DNA from: Rhodococcus opacus
Lineage (GTDB): Bacteria; Actinomycetota; Actinomycetes; Mycobacteriales; Mycobacteriaceae
Length of the DNA stretch: 64,000 nucleotides
Assembly: GCF_012396235.1 (NCBI RefSeq)
Contig: NZ_JAAXPA010000001.1
Coordinates: 414,618-478,617, forward strand
Direction: 5' to 3'
Below the pieces are notes generated by a model. It was given only the letters and a program-made list of their open reading frames with translations, made no database searches and was not told the origin of the DNA. Both the position numbers and the translations under genes were made by a program. Of this stretch, positions 52,475 to 60,600 are shown piece by piece (positions within the stretch are counted from its first letter, which is position 1; each line of letters begins with the position of its first letter).

Positions 52475-53140
52475 TCACAATGCCTGAGCAGGCGGTATCT
52501 CGAGGAGCGTCGGCTTCGCGGGACCGGCGGCGACCTGGGCGGCGCGTGCGGCGAGGAAGTCGTCGACGATCTGCTCACACGCGGTCCGTCCCAGCGGGGT
52601 CAGGGTCGCGAGCCGGGTGAAGACGAGTGGTCCGATGAGTTGGGCGAGAGCGAGGTCGTAGTCGAATTCGCCGAGGCGTTCGGCCGCCTCGGGTGTGCCG
52701 AAGACCTGGTCGAACGCCGCCCGGTACTGCTCGACGATGGTCTGCCTCAGCGTCCGCAGTTCCGGTTTGTCCGACTCGACAGCGGCCGCGCTCGAGTAGT
52801 CGTCCAGCGCGGGGCCCATGCCGAGCCAGCACATGGCCGTCACGTTCATGGGGGCACTCTCGATGAGTTTCGCCTGACTGACCATCAGCTCGACCAGCCG
52901 GTCGCGGAGGTCGCCGTCGGCGGGCACGGTCGGCGCGGGTGGGAGCAACCGCCCGAACGCCGCGGCGACCAGTTCGGTGCCGTTGCCGAAATGCCGGTAG
53001 AGCGTGGCCCGAGCCACGTTCGCCAGCTTGGTGACGGCGTCGATCGTCACGGCGTCGGTGCCACCCTTCGCGAGAAGAGTTGTCGCGGCGTCGAGAAGTC
53101 TCGCGCGAGAGCGCTGCCTGCGGGGATCCTGCTCGGTCAT
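52475..53140 (-). CDS. TetR-family transcriptional regulator
   Basis: 221 residues from ATG 53140; a GTG ten codons upstream is possible. The DNA-binding domain is RLLDAATTLLAKGGTDAVTIDAVTKLANVARATLYRHFGNGTELV. The C-terminal part is of the type with ACEQIVDDFLAAR, common in regulators of exporters. It is divergent from an MFS exporter, with a near-perfect 21-bp palindrome between the two starts, so it is very probably the local repressor. Confidence 0.9.
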   Translation of the reverse strand: MTEQDPRRQRSRARLLDAATTLLAKGGTDAVTIDAVTKLANVARATLYRHFGNGTELVAAAFGRLLPPAPTVPADGDLRDRLVELMVSQAKLIESAPMNVTAMCWLGMGPALDDYSSAAAVESDKPELRTLRQTIVEQYRAAFDQVFGTPEAAERLGEFDYDLALAQLIGPLVFTRLATLTPLGRTACEQIVDDFLAARAAQVAAGPAKPTLLEIPPAQAL

Positions 53141-53193
53141 CTGCACCGCCCGTTCCTGCCACTGCCGCACCTCTTGTGAACTACCAGTCTACC

Positions 53194-53214
53194 AACGATA
53201 CTGACAGTCTCGTT
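53194..53214. promoter_or_regulatory. Probable TetR operator between tetR and MFS gene
   Basis: A 21-bp palindrome with arms AACGATACTG and CAGTCTCGTT around a central A; only one base pair of the ten mismatches. It lies 54 bases from the tetR start and 23 bases from the MFS start, the usual place for autorepression plus exporter control. Confidence 0.65.
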
Positions 53215-53236
53215 ACTTCCACGGAGGGATTACATC

Positions 53237-54820
53237 GTGCGCTCTCGGGACTCCGCACCACCGCAGGACACCGAACAGAGCAACACCACCGGCTGGACCC
53301 TTCGGCAGATCTGGATGCTGACCGTCGCGTGCTGCGCGGTCGCACTCGTCGTTGCGGCGATGGCCGCACTGAACACCGCCCTGCCCGACCTCGCCCGCGA
53401 CACCGGCGCCAGCCAGAGCCAGCTCACCTGGATCGTCGACGGCTACACCCTCACCCTCGCCGCACTCCTGCTTCCCGCCGGCGCACTCGGCGACCGCTAC
53501 GGCCGCCGCGGCCTCCTCATGTTCGGACTGCTGATCTTCGGCCTGGGTGCCGCCATTCCGATCCTGAACGACAGCCCGGAGTGGATCATCGGGTCCCGCG
53601 CGGTCGCCGGCATCGGCGCGGCCTTCGTGATGCCGGCGACGCTGTCGCTGCTCACCGCCGGTTTTCCACTGTCCCAGCGCGGCCGGGCCGTCGGCATCTG
53701 GTCGGGTGTCGCCGGGTCGGGCGCGATCGCCGGACTGCTGGTCTCGGGACTGCTGCTCGAACAGTGGTCGTGGAAGGCGATCTTCGTGAGCCTCGCCGTG
53801 GTGTCCGGCGTCCTCTTCCTCACCGGATTCACCATCGCCTCCTCACGCCAGACCGACCAGGCGCCGCTCGACCTTCCCGGCACCGTGACGATCGCGGCGG
53901 CGGTGGGCCTGTTCGTGCTCGGCACGATCGAGGCGCCGCACCGCGGCTGGCTGGACCCTGCCGTCGTCGGACTCATGGCGGGTGGCGTCGCCGCCGCGGT
54001 GGCGTTCGCGCTCGTCGAGTTGCGCCGCGAGCATCCGCTCCTCGACGTCAGGCTCTTCGCCAACCGCGCCTTCGGGTCGGGGTCGATGTCGTTGCTGATG
54101 CAGTTCCTCGCCATCCTCGGGCTCTTCTTCTTCGCGGTGCAGTACCTGCAACTGGTGCTGAGCTACTCGCCGCTGGAGTCGGCGCTCGCGCTCGCCCCCA
54201 TCGCGGTACCCGTGATGATGCTGTCCGCGGGGATGCCGTTCGTCCTCCCCTATGTCGGCCTCCGCCCGTTGCTGTCCGTCGGCGCCGCGATCCTCGGTGT
54301 CGGAATCCTGCTGATGGTCCGGCTCGACGAGTACTCGAGTTACCCCCAGGTGGCTCTGCCGCTGGTCGTGGCCGCGTTCGGCATCGGCCTGTGCACGGCA
54401 CCCGCCACCACCGCAATCGTGCAGAACACTCCCGATGAGAAACAGGGAGTGGCGTCCGCGGTCAACGACACGGCACGCGAGATCGGGGCGGCGATCGGCG
54501 TCGCACTGGCAGGCAGCATCCTGGCCGCGGGGTACGGCAGGCACGTCCAGCCGGCCGTCGACGCCGTCCCCGACGTCGCGAAGGAGCCCGTGTCGAGTTC
54601 CCTGGCGGCCGCGCTGCACGTCGCCCAGTCGGCGGGCCCGCAGGGCGAGCAGCTCGCGAGCTTCGCCCGGAAAGCGTTCCTCGAGGGAATGGACGAGGCG
54701 TCCATCGCCCTGGCCTGCGTGTGCTTTGCGTCCGCGGTGGTGCTCGCGGTGTGGGCGCCGGGCCGGAAAGGGTCGTCTCCGGCGCCGCGGAAGGACGAGG
54801 AACTGGCCGACGTCGACTGA
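53237..54820 (+). CDS. MFS multidrug exporter, 14-helix type
   Basis: 527 residues. It begins with a cytoplasmic tail, then IWMLTVACCAVALVVAAMAALNTALPDLARDTGASQSQLTWIVDGYTL, the loop motif GALGDRYGRRGLLMFG and RAVAGIGAAFVMPATLSLLT, all typical of QacA/EmrB exporters. GTG 53237 has GGAGGGA about 8 bases upstream. It is under the palindrome shared with the divergent tetR and is followed 99 bp later by an AurF-like oxygenase. Its job could be export of the oxygenase product, or of an antimicrobial. Confidence 0.92.
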   Translation: MRSRDSAPPQDTEQSNTTGWTLRQIWMLTVACCAVALVVAAMAALNTALPDLARDTGASQSQLTWIVDGYTLTLAALLLPAGALGDRYGRRGLLMFGLLIFGLGAAIPILNDSPEWIIGSRAVAGIGAAFVMPATLSLLTAGFPLSQRGRAVGIWSGVAGSGAIAGLLVSGLLLEQWSWKAIFVSLAVVSGVLFLTGFTIASSRQTDQAPLDLPGTVTIAAAVGLFVLGTIEAPHRGWLDPAVVGLMAGGVAAAVAFALVELRREHPLLDVRLFANRAFGSGSMSLLMQFLAILGLFFFAVQYLQLVLSYSPLESALALAPIAVPVMMLSAGMPFVLPYVGLRPLLSVGAAILGVGILLMVRLDEYSSYPQVALPLVVAAFGIGLCTAPATTAIVQNTPDEKQGVASAVNDTAREIGAAIGVALAGSILAAGYGRHVQPAVDAVPDVAKEPVSSSLAAALHVAQSAGPQGEQLASFARKAFLEGMDEASIALACVCFASAVVLAVWAPGRKGSSPAPRKDEELADVD

Positions 54821-54856
54821 GCGGACGTTGCCCTTGTGACCGCCGTCATTGTATCG

Positions 54857-54875
54857 TTCAGTATCAGTTACTGAA
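54857..54875. promoter_or_regulatory. Operator-like palindrome upstream of diiron oxygenase
   Basis: TTCAGTA-TCAGT-TACTGAA is a perfect 7-bp inverted repeat. Read on the minus strand it contains GATACTGAACG, sharing GATACTGA with the tetR/MFS operator at 53194-53214. This suggests the same TetR controls both. It ends 44 bases before the chosen start. Confidence 0.5.
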
Positions 54876-54919
54876 TGTCACAGTTAGTTGACCGCCTAGT
54901 CACAGAACAAGGGGTAGTG

Positions 54920-55816
54920 ATGACCGCATCGATCGTCGTCTCCGACCGCGAAGAGACCGCCCAGCGCTTGCTGGCGTCGTCGGCACGCAAGTCCTACGAC
55001 CCGATGGTCGAGGTCGACTGGGAAGCACCGATCCCCGACGACAAGTTCGGTCTCACCCCTGAGTGGAGCACGCTCTACGGCACCGCCCTCTGGGACGAAA
55101 TGACCGAAGAACAGAAGATCGAGCTCACCAAGCACGAGGCCGCCAGCGTGTCCAGCGTCGGACTGTGGTTCGAGATCCTGCTCATGCAGATGCTCCTGCG
55201 CGACGTGTACGGCCGCGACAAGCACTCGCGCCACGTCCAGTTCGCGCTCACCGAGGTGGCCGACGAATGCCGCCACTCGGTGATGTTCGCCCGCGCCGGT
55301 GAACGCCTCAACATGCCGAGCTACGGACCGCACCCCGCGATCCACAAGCTCGGACGCATCTGGGGTGGCTTCTTCCGGGGCGCGAACGCGTACGCCAGCG
55401 TGATGGCCGCCGAGGAGATCCTCGACATGATGCAGCGCGACTTCATGAAGGACGAGCGCGTGCAGCCCGTCACCCGCACGGTCAGCAAGATCCACGTCCT
55501 CGAAGAGGCCCGCCACATCCGCTTCGCCCGCGAAGAGGTCGGCCGCCGCATCGAGGGCGCCAGCTGGGCTCGGCTGCAGTTCGAGCGGCTCAACACCGCG
55601 GTGGTCGTGTACTTCGTGATGAAGAGCATGATCCGCAAGGACGTGTATGCGAATGCCGGACTCGACCCGGAGCGGGCCGCCGCCGAGGCCAAGAACAACC
55701 AGCACTACAAGGACACCGTTCGCACGTCCGGTTCCAAGTTGATGCAGTTCCTCGATGGCGTCGGCCTCGTCGGCGGCCCGTCCAAGCGCCTCTACAAGAG
55801 GGTCCATCTCCTCTGA
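54920..55816 (+). CDS. AurF-like diiron oxygenase (p-aminobenzoate N-oxygenase family)
   Basis: 298 residues from ATG 54920 (AAGGGG upstream); an ATG at 54875 would add 15 residues but lies on the operator palindrome. Carboxylate-bridged diiron ligands are readable: ELTKHEAAS, EVADECRHSVMF, MAAEEILD and HVLEEARHIRFA (two E-x-x-x/E-x-R-H type motifs). AurF oxidises an arylamine to a nitro group; other members act on different amines, and many have unknown substrates. The linked TetR and exporter suggest a detoxification or small-metabolite unit. Confidence 0.85.
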   Translation: MTASIVVSDREETAQRLLASSARKSYDPMVEVDWEAPIPDDKFGLTPEWSTLYGTALWDEMTEEQKIELTKHEAASVSSVGLWFEILLMQMLLRDVYGRDKHSRHVQFALTEVADECRHSVMFARAGERLNMPSYGPHPAIHKLGRIWGGFFRGANAYASVMAAEEILDMMQRDFMKDERVQPVTRTVSKIHVLEEARHIRFAREEVGRRIEGASWARLQFERLNTAVVVYFVMKSMIRKDVYANAGLDPERAAAEAKNNQHYKDTVRTSGSKLMQFLDGVGLVGGPSKRLYKRVHLL

Positions 55817-55817
55817 A

Positions 55818-58097
55818 TCATGTGGGGACGTGGTCCAGGTAGGACACACCGGTCGAGGTGATCTCGAGTACGCGGGCGGACGGAATGTCGAAGAACATTC
55901 CCGCGACGCGTACTCGACCCTCGGCCGCTGCCGCGCCGACGAGGGGATGGCGCCCGAGGGTTTGCACCTGGACCGCCACGTTCACCATGCCCAGCTGGTC
56001 GACCTCGTCGAATCCGAGTTCGGCCGCTGCACGTGCCACCGGATGACCGCTGAGGAACGCGTTCCGGCTCGGCTGCGCGAACGTCAGCCACTGTTCGACG
56101 GCGTCGCGATCGGACCCGTCGGTCTCGGTCGGTGCACTCGCGAGCACGGCCTTCATCGCGCCGCAGCCGGAGTGGCCGCACACGATCACCGAGCTGACCT
56201 CGAGTTCGTCGAGGGCGAAGGCCAGTCCCGCCTCGACCGACACGTCCTGTTTCCCGGTCGGGACGAGGTTGCCCACGTTGCGCACCGTGAACAGGTCGCC
56301 CGGACCGCTGCTGGTGATCACGTTCGGCACGATGCGTGAATCGGAGCAGGTGAGGAACAACGAGTCGGGGCGCTGCCCGTCCCGGAGTTCGTCGAGGTGC
56401 GGGAGCAGCTGAGCCGCGTTCCGCCGGTGATACTCCGACACTCCCGCGAGGACCGGCCGGAGTGCCGCCGGTGTGGTGGTGGAGTCCTCGGTGTCGGTGT
56501 GCCGCGGCTGCCAGCTCTTCCACGGGGCGAACCCGCGGGAGCTCACCACGCCGATGCCGCGCCGGGGCGGCGACGCGCCGACGGCGTCCATGTCGACGGG
56601 ACCGAGCGCGTCGATCACGACCGTTCCGCCGTTCCGCTCGTGGTGACGCTTCCAGTCGTCGATCGCCTCGAACATGGCGTGGTCGAGGAAGTCGACCGCC
56701 AGTTCCACGGTGACGTGCGCGCCCTCGGGCACCTTCGCGAGGATCCCCGTCAACGCCGGCATGGACAGGAAGCTGCACGACCCCTCGACGGTCACGCGCC
56801 ACCGCCCGGAATCCTCGGAGCCGACAGGTTCGGCCCGCATCTTGGGGTGGATGACCCGCCACAACAGCAGGACCACCGCGAGTGCGAGGCCGATGATCAC
56901 ACCCTCGAGCAGGTTCAGGAAGACCACGCCGGCCACGGTCACGCCGTACACCCACAGGTCGCCGGTGCGCCGGGCCGTCCGCAGATGAGCCATTTTGACG
57001 AGCTGGATGCCGATCACGATGAGGAGGCCGGCCAGCGCTGCCATCGGGATCTGCTCGACGAGCCCGGTGAGCAGCGCGGCGAAGACGAGGATCCACACGC
57101 CGTGCAGCACGGCGGACGCCCGGGTGCGCGCCCCGGCGGCCACGTTGGTGGAACTGCGCACGATCACACCGGTGACCGGCAGGCCGCCGATGAGACCCGA
57201 GAGCATGTTGGCCGAGCCCTGACCGACGAGTTCACGGTTGAACTCCGAACGCGTGCCGCCGTGCATCTTGTCGACGGAGACCGCGGACAACAGGCTCTCG
57301 ACGCTCGCGATCAACGCGACCGTGAGTACGCCGGTGGCCACTGCGAGCCACGGGCCGTCCGGCATCGAAGGCAGTGCCACGGCGTCGAACAGGGAGCCGT
57401 CCAACGTGATTCGATCGATGTCGAGTGGGAGGACAAGGGACAGAACGGTGGCGGCGACGACGGCGACCAGCGGGCCGGGGAGCACCTGCAGCTTGCCGGG
57501 GATCTTCTTCCAGAACAGCAGGACGGCGATGACCACCGTTCCCACGAGGACGTCGCCGTAGCGGGCGGACGTCAGCTGGCCGGGGAGCTGAGTGAGGTTC
57601 TCGATGGTCGAGCTGTGCGAGCTGCCACCGAGTAGGACGTGAATCTGCTGGAGGGCGATCGTGATTCCGATACCGGCCAGCATGGCGTGGACCACGACCG
57701 GCGCGATGGCCAGGGCTGCACGGGCAATTCTACTGAGCCCGAAGATGATTTGAAGGAATCCGGCTGCGACGGTGATCGCGCACGTGGCCTTCCAGCCGAA
57801 TGTGGCGACCAATTCTGCTACCACCACGGTCAATCCGGCGGCAGGACCGCTGACCTGGAGTGGTGAGCCACCGATGGAACCCGCCACCACACCGCCGACG
57901 ATCGCCGCGATGAGCCCCGCCATGATCGGGGCGTCGGACGCGATCGCGATACCGAGCGACAGCGGCAGTGCAACGAGGAAGACGACGAGCGACGCGGGCA
58001 GGTCGTATCGCGCGTTATCTCGCAACCTTTCGCCGAGGGTCGGTCCGGGGGCGGGTGCACCGGATGGGGGTGCTTTCTCGTTCTCGAGGATCGACAT
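55818..58097 (-). CDS. SulP-family anion transporter fused to a beta-carbonic anhydrase
   Basis: 759 residues, matching M. tuberculosis Rv3273 in length and layout. Residues about 30-430 are a SulP membrane domain (DLPASLVVFLVALPLSLGIAIASDAP, GGSPLQVSGPAAGLTVVV, GLPVTGVIVRSS). About 440-520 is a STAS-like segment (FLSMPALTGILAKVP...DFLDHAMFEAI). From about 560 to the end is a beta-carbonic anhydrase with CSDSR near residue 584 and CGHSGCGAMK near 644 (Cys, His, Cys zinc ligands and the Asp/Arg pair). It probably moves bicarbonate and couples it to CO2 hydration. ATG 58097 has AAGG upstream. Confidence 0.95.
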   Translation of the reverse strand: MSILENEKAPPSGAPAPGPTLGERLRDNARYDLPASLVVFLVALPLSLGIAIASDAPIMAGLIAAIVGGVVAGSIGGSPLQVSGPAAGLTVVVAELVATFGWKATCAITVAAGFLQIIFGLSRIARAALAIAPVVVHAMLAGIGITIALQQIHVLLGGSSHSSTIENLTQLPGQLTSARYGDVLVGTVVIAVLLFWKKIPGKLQVLPGPLVAVVAATVLSLVLPLDIDRITLDGSLFDAVALPSMPDGPWLAVATGVLTVALIASVESLLSAVSVDKMHGGTRSEFNRELVGQGSANMLSGLIGGLPVTGVIVRSSTNVAAGARTRASAVLHGVWILVFAALLTGLVEQIPMAALAGLLIVIGIQLVKMAHLRTARRTGDLWVYGVTVAGVVFLNLLEGVIIGLALAVVLLLWRVIHPKMRAEPVGSEDSGRWRVTVEGSCSFLSMPALTGILAKVPEGAHVTVELAVDFLDHAMFEAIDDWKRHHERNGGTVVIDALGPVDMDAVGASPPRRGIGVVSSRGFAPWKSWQPRHTDTEDSTTTPAALRPVLAGVSEYHRRNAAQLLPHLDELRDGQRPDSLFLTCSDSRIVPNVITSSGPGDLFTVRNVGNLVPTGKQDVSVEAGLAFALDELEVSSVIVCGHSGCGAMKAVLASAPTETDGSDRDAVEQWLTFAQPSRNAFLSGHPVARAAAELGFDEVDQLGMVNVAVQVQTLGRHPLVGAAAAEGRVRVAGMFFDIPSARVLEITSTGVSYLDHVPT

Positions 58098-58158
58098 GTC
58101 GTCACCTTACGGGCGGAGAACGACGAAACGCCCGAAACGGACGGGGTCTTGTGGCATG

Positions 58159-58271
58159 TGTCACTGTGACAGCACTTTTCACCCAGTTGAATCGAAAACT
58201 ATTGGACAACAGTCCATTACATGAAGCTTAAAGTTCACAAAGTTCACGTCGCCCGCTCTCACACTGTGAGA
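58159..58271. promoter_or_regulatory. Palindromes and tandem repeat upstream of the SulP fusion
   Basis: Two perfect palindromes, TGTCAC-T-GTGACA (58159-58171) and TCTCACA-C-TGTGAGA (58257-58271), share a TCAC/GTGA core. Between them, AAAGTTCAC is repeated in tandem at 58230-58247. All are upstream of the SulP start at 58097. They may be binding sites for one or more regulators; which one is unknown. Confidence 0.4.
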
Positions 58272-58307
58272 CGTGCCGGTCACCGAGGGAAAACGGTGAC
58301 CGGCACG
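58272..58307 (-). terminator. Terminator hairpin of the CoA-transferase/lyase/carrier operon
   Basis: CGTGCCGGTCACCG and its exact complement form a 14-bp stem around an 8-base loop, starting 11 bases after the stop of the MatC-like gene. Confidence 0.75.
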
Positions 58308-58318
58308 GCCGGTCGGAC

Positions 58319-59686
58319 CTAGACGGACGTGGGCACGACAACCAGTGCCCAGACGAACATCGGGGCCGACAGCACGATCAGACCGCAGTAGGCGAGCATC
58401 TTGCGCTGGAAACGGCCCTTGTCCTCGACCTGCGCGTTGGCGAGCACCATCACGCCGTTCGTCGAGAACGGGCTGACGTCGACCACCGTCGCGGAGAATG
58501 CCAGGGCCGCGACGAATCCCACGGCGCCGACCTCTCCCATCGCGAGCATCGGCGCGGCGAGGGGCAACGCGATGCCGAGGGTACCGATCGACGATCCGAA
58601 CGCGGAGATGATCGCAACCGCGTAGCAGAGGATCAACGCGGTCAGCAACGGCGATCCGAGAGCCGACGCCGCATCGCCGAGGAAGTCGAGCGTGCCGTTC
58701 TGCGTCATGACCGCCATGTAGGTGAGCATCCCGCACACGAGCACCACGGCCGGCCATGCCACGTTGTCGATGACCTTGGGGTGCGACTTGGGCGCCATCA
58801 GCAGCAGCACCGCACTGATGCAGATCGAGCTGACGCCGACGTCGATTCCGAACGCGACCGACCCGACGACGAGAAAGCCGATGCCGGCGAGCGTCGCGAA
58901 CCGGTACCGATTCATCTTCACCGGCTTCATGCCTTCGTGGATCAGCGCCTCCTCGATGACCTCGCGATCGGTGAGGGTCGCGGTGTTCCCGCCCGGGCCG
59001 TTGCCCGACGCCACGCCCCCGGACGGCCGGCGCGAGGAACCGCCGAATCCTCCGTCGTCGGGCGTCTCCTCGACGGGGCGGGGAGTGCGGCGACCGATCA
59101 GGTCGAGGCCGTAGATCAGGAACAGCACGATCGCGATGGCCAGGTTGAGGACGAACGGCAGAGCGAACAGGACCAGGGGATTCGATCCGACGCCGGTCGA
59201 GTCCATCAGTCCGTTGATGAATGCGCCGTAGAGATTGATGGGTGAGAACGCGCAGGCCAGGGCACCATGGCTGATGACCATACCCATCAGGAACGGGTTG
59301 ATCTTGTTCTTGGCCGCGAGAGGCATTGCGATGGGGGCGAGCATCCCGACCGCGAGGACGGACCCGAGGGCCATCAGCAGTCCGGACAGCAGGAACATCA
59401 TCCACAGGATCGCCCACCGCCTGCCGCGCACGAGTCGGAGCGAGGCCTCGATGACGAGGTCGATGGTCCCGTTCGTCTTTGCTATGGCGAACAGCAGCGT
59501 GATGCCGCCGACGATGATGAACGTGCTGCCGGGGAAGGCGTCGATGATGTCCTCGACCGGGATCCCGGACACCCAGCCGCCGATGACGAACGCTCCGGCG
59601 AACGCGAGGATGCCCATGTTGATCGGGGTGAGGGTCGCCACTGTGAAGATCGCGATCAGAGCGACGATGGAGATTGTGTAGACCAT
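58319..59686 (-). CDS. MatC/SLC13-like dicarboxylate carrier
   Basis: 455 residues with two blocks of hydrophobic helices. It begins ISIVALIAIFTVATLTPINMGILAFAGAFVIGGWVSG, as in the MatC N-terminal domain of malonate and C4-dicarboxylate carriers. FSPINLYGAFINGLMDSTGVG and FSPFSTNGVMVLANAQ-type repeats probably form the substrate site. A hydrophilic Gly/Arg/Pro-rich loop (about residues 195-235) joins the halves and is longer than expected. ATG 59686 has AAAGG upstream. It is the third gene of an operon with a lyase and a CoA-transferase, so it probably imports their substrate. Confidence 0.85.
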   Translation of the reverse strand: MVYTISIVALIAIFTVATLTPINMGILAFAGAFVIGGWVSGIPVEDIIDAFPGSTFIIVGGITLLFAIAKTNGTIDLVIEASLRLVRGRRWAILWMMFLLSGLLMALGSVLAVGMLAPIAMPLAAKNKINPFLMGMVISHGALACAFSPINLYGAFINGLMDSTGVGSNPLVLFALPFVLNLAIAIVLFLIYGLDLIGRRTPRPVEETPDDGGFGGSSRRPSGGVASGNGPGGNTATLTDREVIEEALIHEGMKPVKMNRYRFATLAGIGFLVVGSVAFGIDVGVSSICISAVLLLMAPKSHPKVIDNVAWPAVVLVCGMLTYMAVMTQNGTLDFLGDAASALGSPLLTALILCYAVAIISAFGSSIGTLGIALPLAAPMLAMGEVGAVGFVAALAFSATVVDVSPFSTNGVMVLANAQVEDKGRFQRKMLAYCGLIVLSAPMFVWALVVVPTSV

Positions 59687-59714
59687 GGTCGGCCTTTCGA
59701 GGTGAGTTCGCAGA

Positions 59715-60584
59715 TCACACTGCGGTGAGGGGCCGAGCTTGGGCCAGAGCGTGTTTCACGGTGTCGACGGCGAGGCCGAGGGCCTGCTGATCGATACCGG
59801 TGTCGATGTCGTGCGCGTGCAGGTGCGCGACCAGTTCCTCGGTGGCGAGGTTGCCGTGGGCGCCGGGCGCGAACGGGCAGCCGCCGTACCCGCCGATGGC
59901 ACTGTCGAAGTGCGTGATGCCGAGCTGCCGGTGCGCGGCGATCACGGTGCCCAGGGCCTGACCGTGCGCGTTGTGGAGGTGCAGGCTCAGTTCGATGTCG
60001 GGGAGGGCGTCGCGTACCGCCCCGGCCGATGCGAGCACCTGCTCGGTGGTGGCCGTCCCCAGTGTGTCGGCCAGCCCGAGCCGGCGCACACCCATTGCGG
60101 CCATCGCGCTGGCCACCCGTACCAGTGTGGCGGGGGCGATGATGCCCTCGAACGGACAGACGAACGCGGTCGACACACCTCCGAGGAAACTCCGGTCCGG
60201 GTACTTCTGCAATGCCTCGGCAAGTCCGTGCAGCGCCTCGTCCGGGTTCCGGCCCGTGTTCGCCGTGCTGTGCCCGGCGCTGGCGGACGTCACGACCTGG
60301 ATCTCGTCGATGCCGGTCGCGATCGCACGGTGCACCCCGCGCGGGTTGAGTGCCAGAGCGCTGTACGTGACCGACGGGTCGGTGCGGGGCAGCCGGGCGA
60401 TGACGTCGTCGGCGTCCGCCATCTGCGGGACACGCGTGGGTGAGACGAACGATGCCGCTTCGATGTGCTTCACACCGGCGGCGACGAGGGCGTCCGCGAC
60501 GGCGATCTTGTGGTCGGTGGAGACGACGACATCCTCGTCCTGCAGTCCGTCTCGCAGCACGACATCCGTTATGGTGACTGACAT
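59715..60584 (-). CDS. Hydroxymethylglutaryl-CoA lyase-like enzyme
   Basis: 289 residues. A TIM-barrel of the DRE-metallolyase group, with the metal and base motif DVVLRDGLQDED at the start, FVSPTRVPQMAD, SLHLHNAHGQALG (metal histidines) and GGYGGCPFAPGAHGNLATEELV, which contains the catalytic Cys of HMG-CoA lyases. It cleaves HMG-CoA to acetoacetate and acetyl-CoA, or acts on a related hydroxyacyl-CoA. ATG 60584 has GGAGG 8 bases upstream. It starts 16 bases after the CoA-transferase stop and ends 28 bases before the carrier gene. Confidence 0.88.
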   Translation of the reverse strand: MSVTITDVVLRDGLQDEDVVVSTDHKIAVADALVAAGVKHIEAASFVSPTRVPQMADADDVIARLPRTDPSVTYSALALNPRGVHRAIATGIDEIQVVTSASAGHSTANTGRNPDEALHGLAEALQKYPDRSFLGGVSTAFVCPFEGIIAPATLVRVASAMAAMGVRRLGLADTLGTATTEQVLASAGAVRDALPDIELSLHLHNAHGQALGTVIAAHRQLGITHFDSAIGGYGGCPFAPGAHGNLATEELVAHLHAHDIDTGIDQQALGLAVDTVKHALAQARPLTAV

Positions 60585-60600
60585 TTCACTTTCCTCCGAT

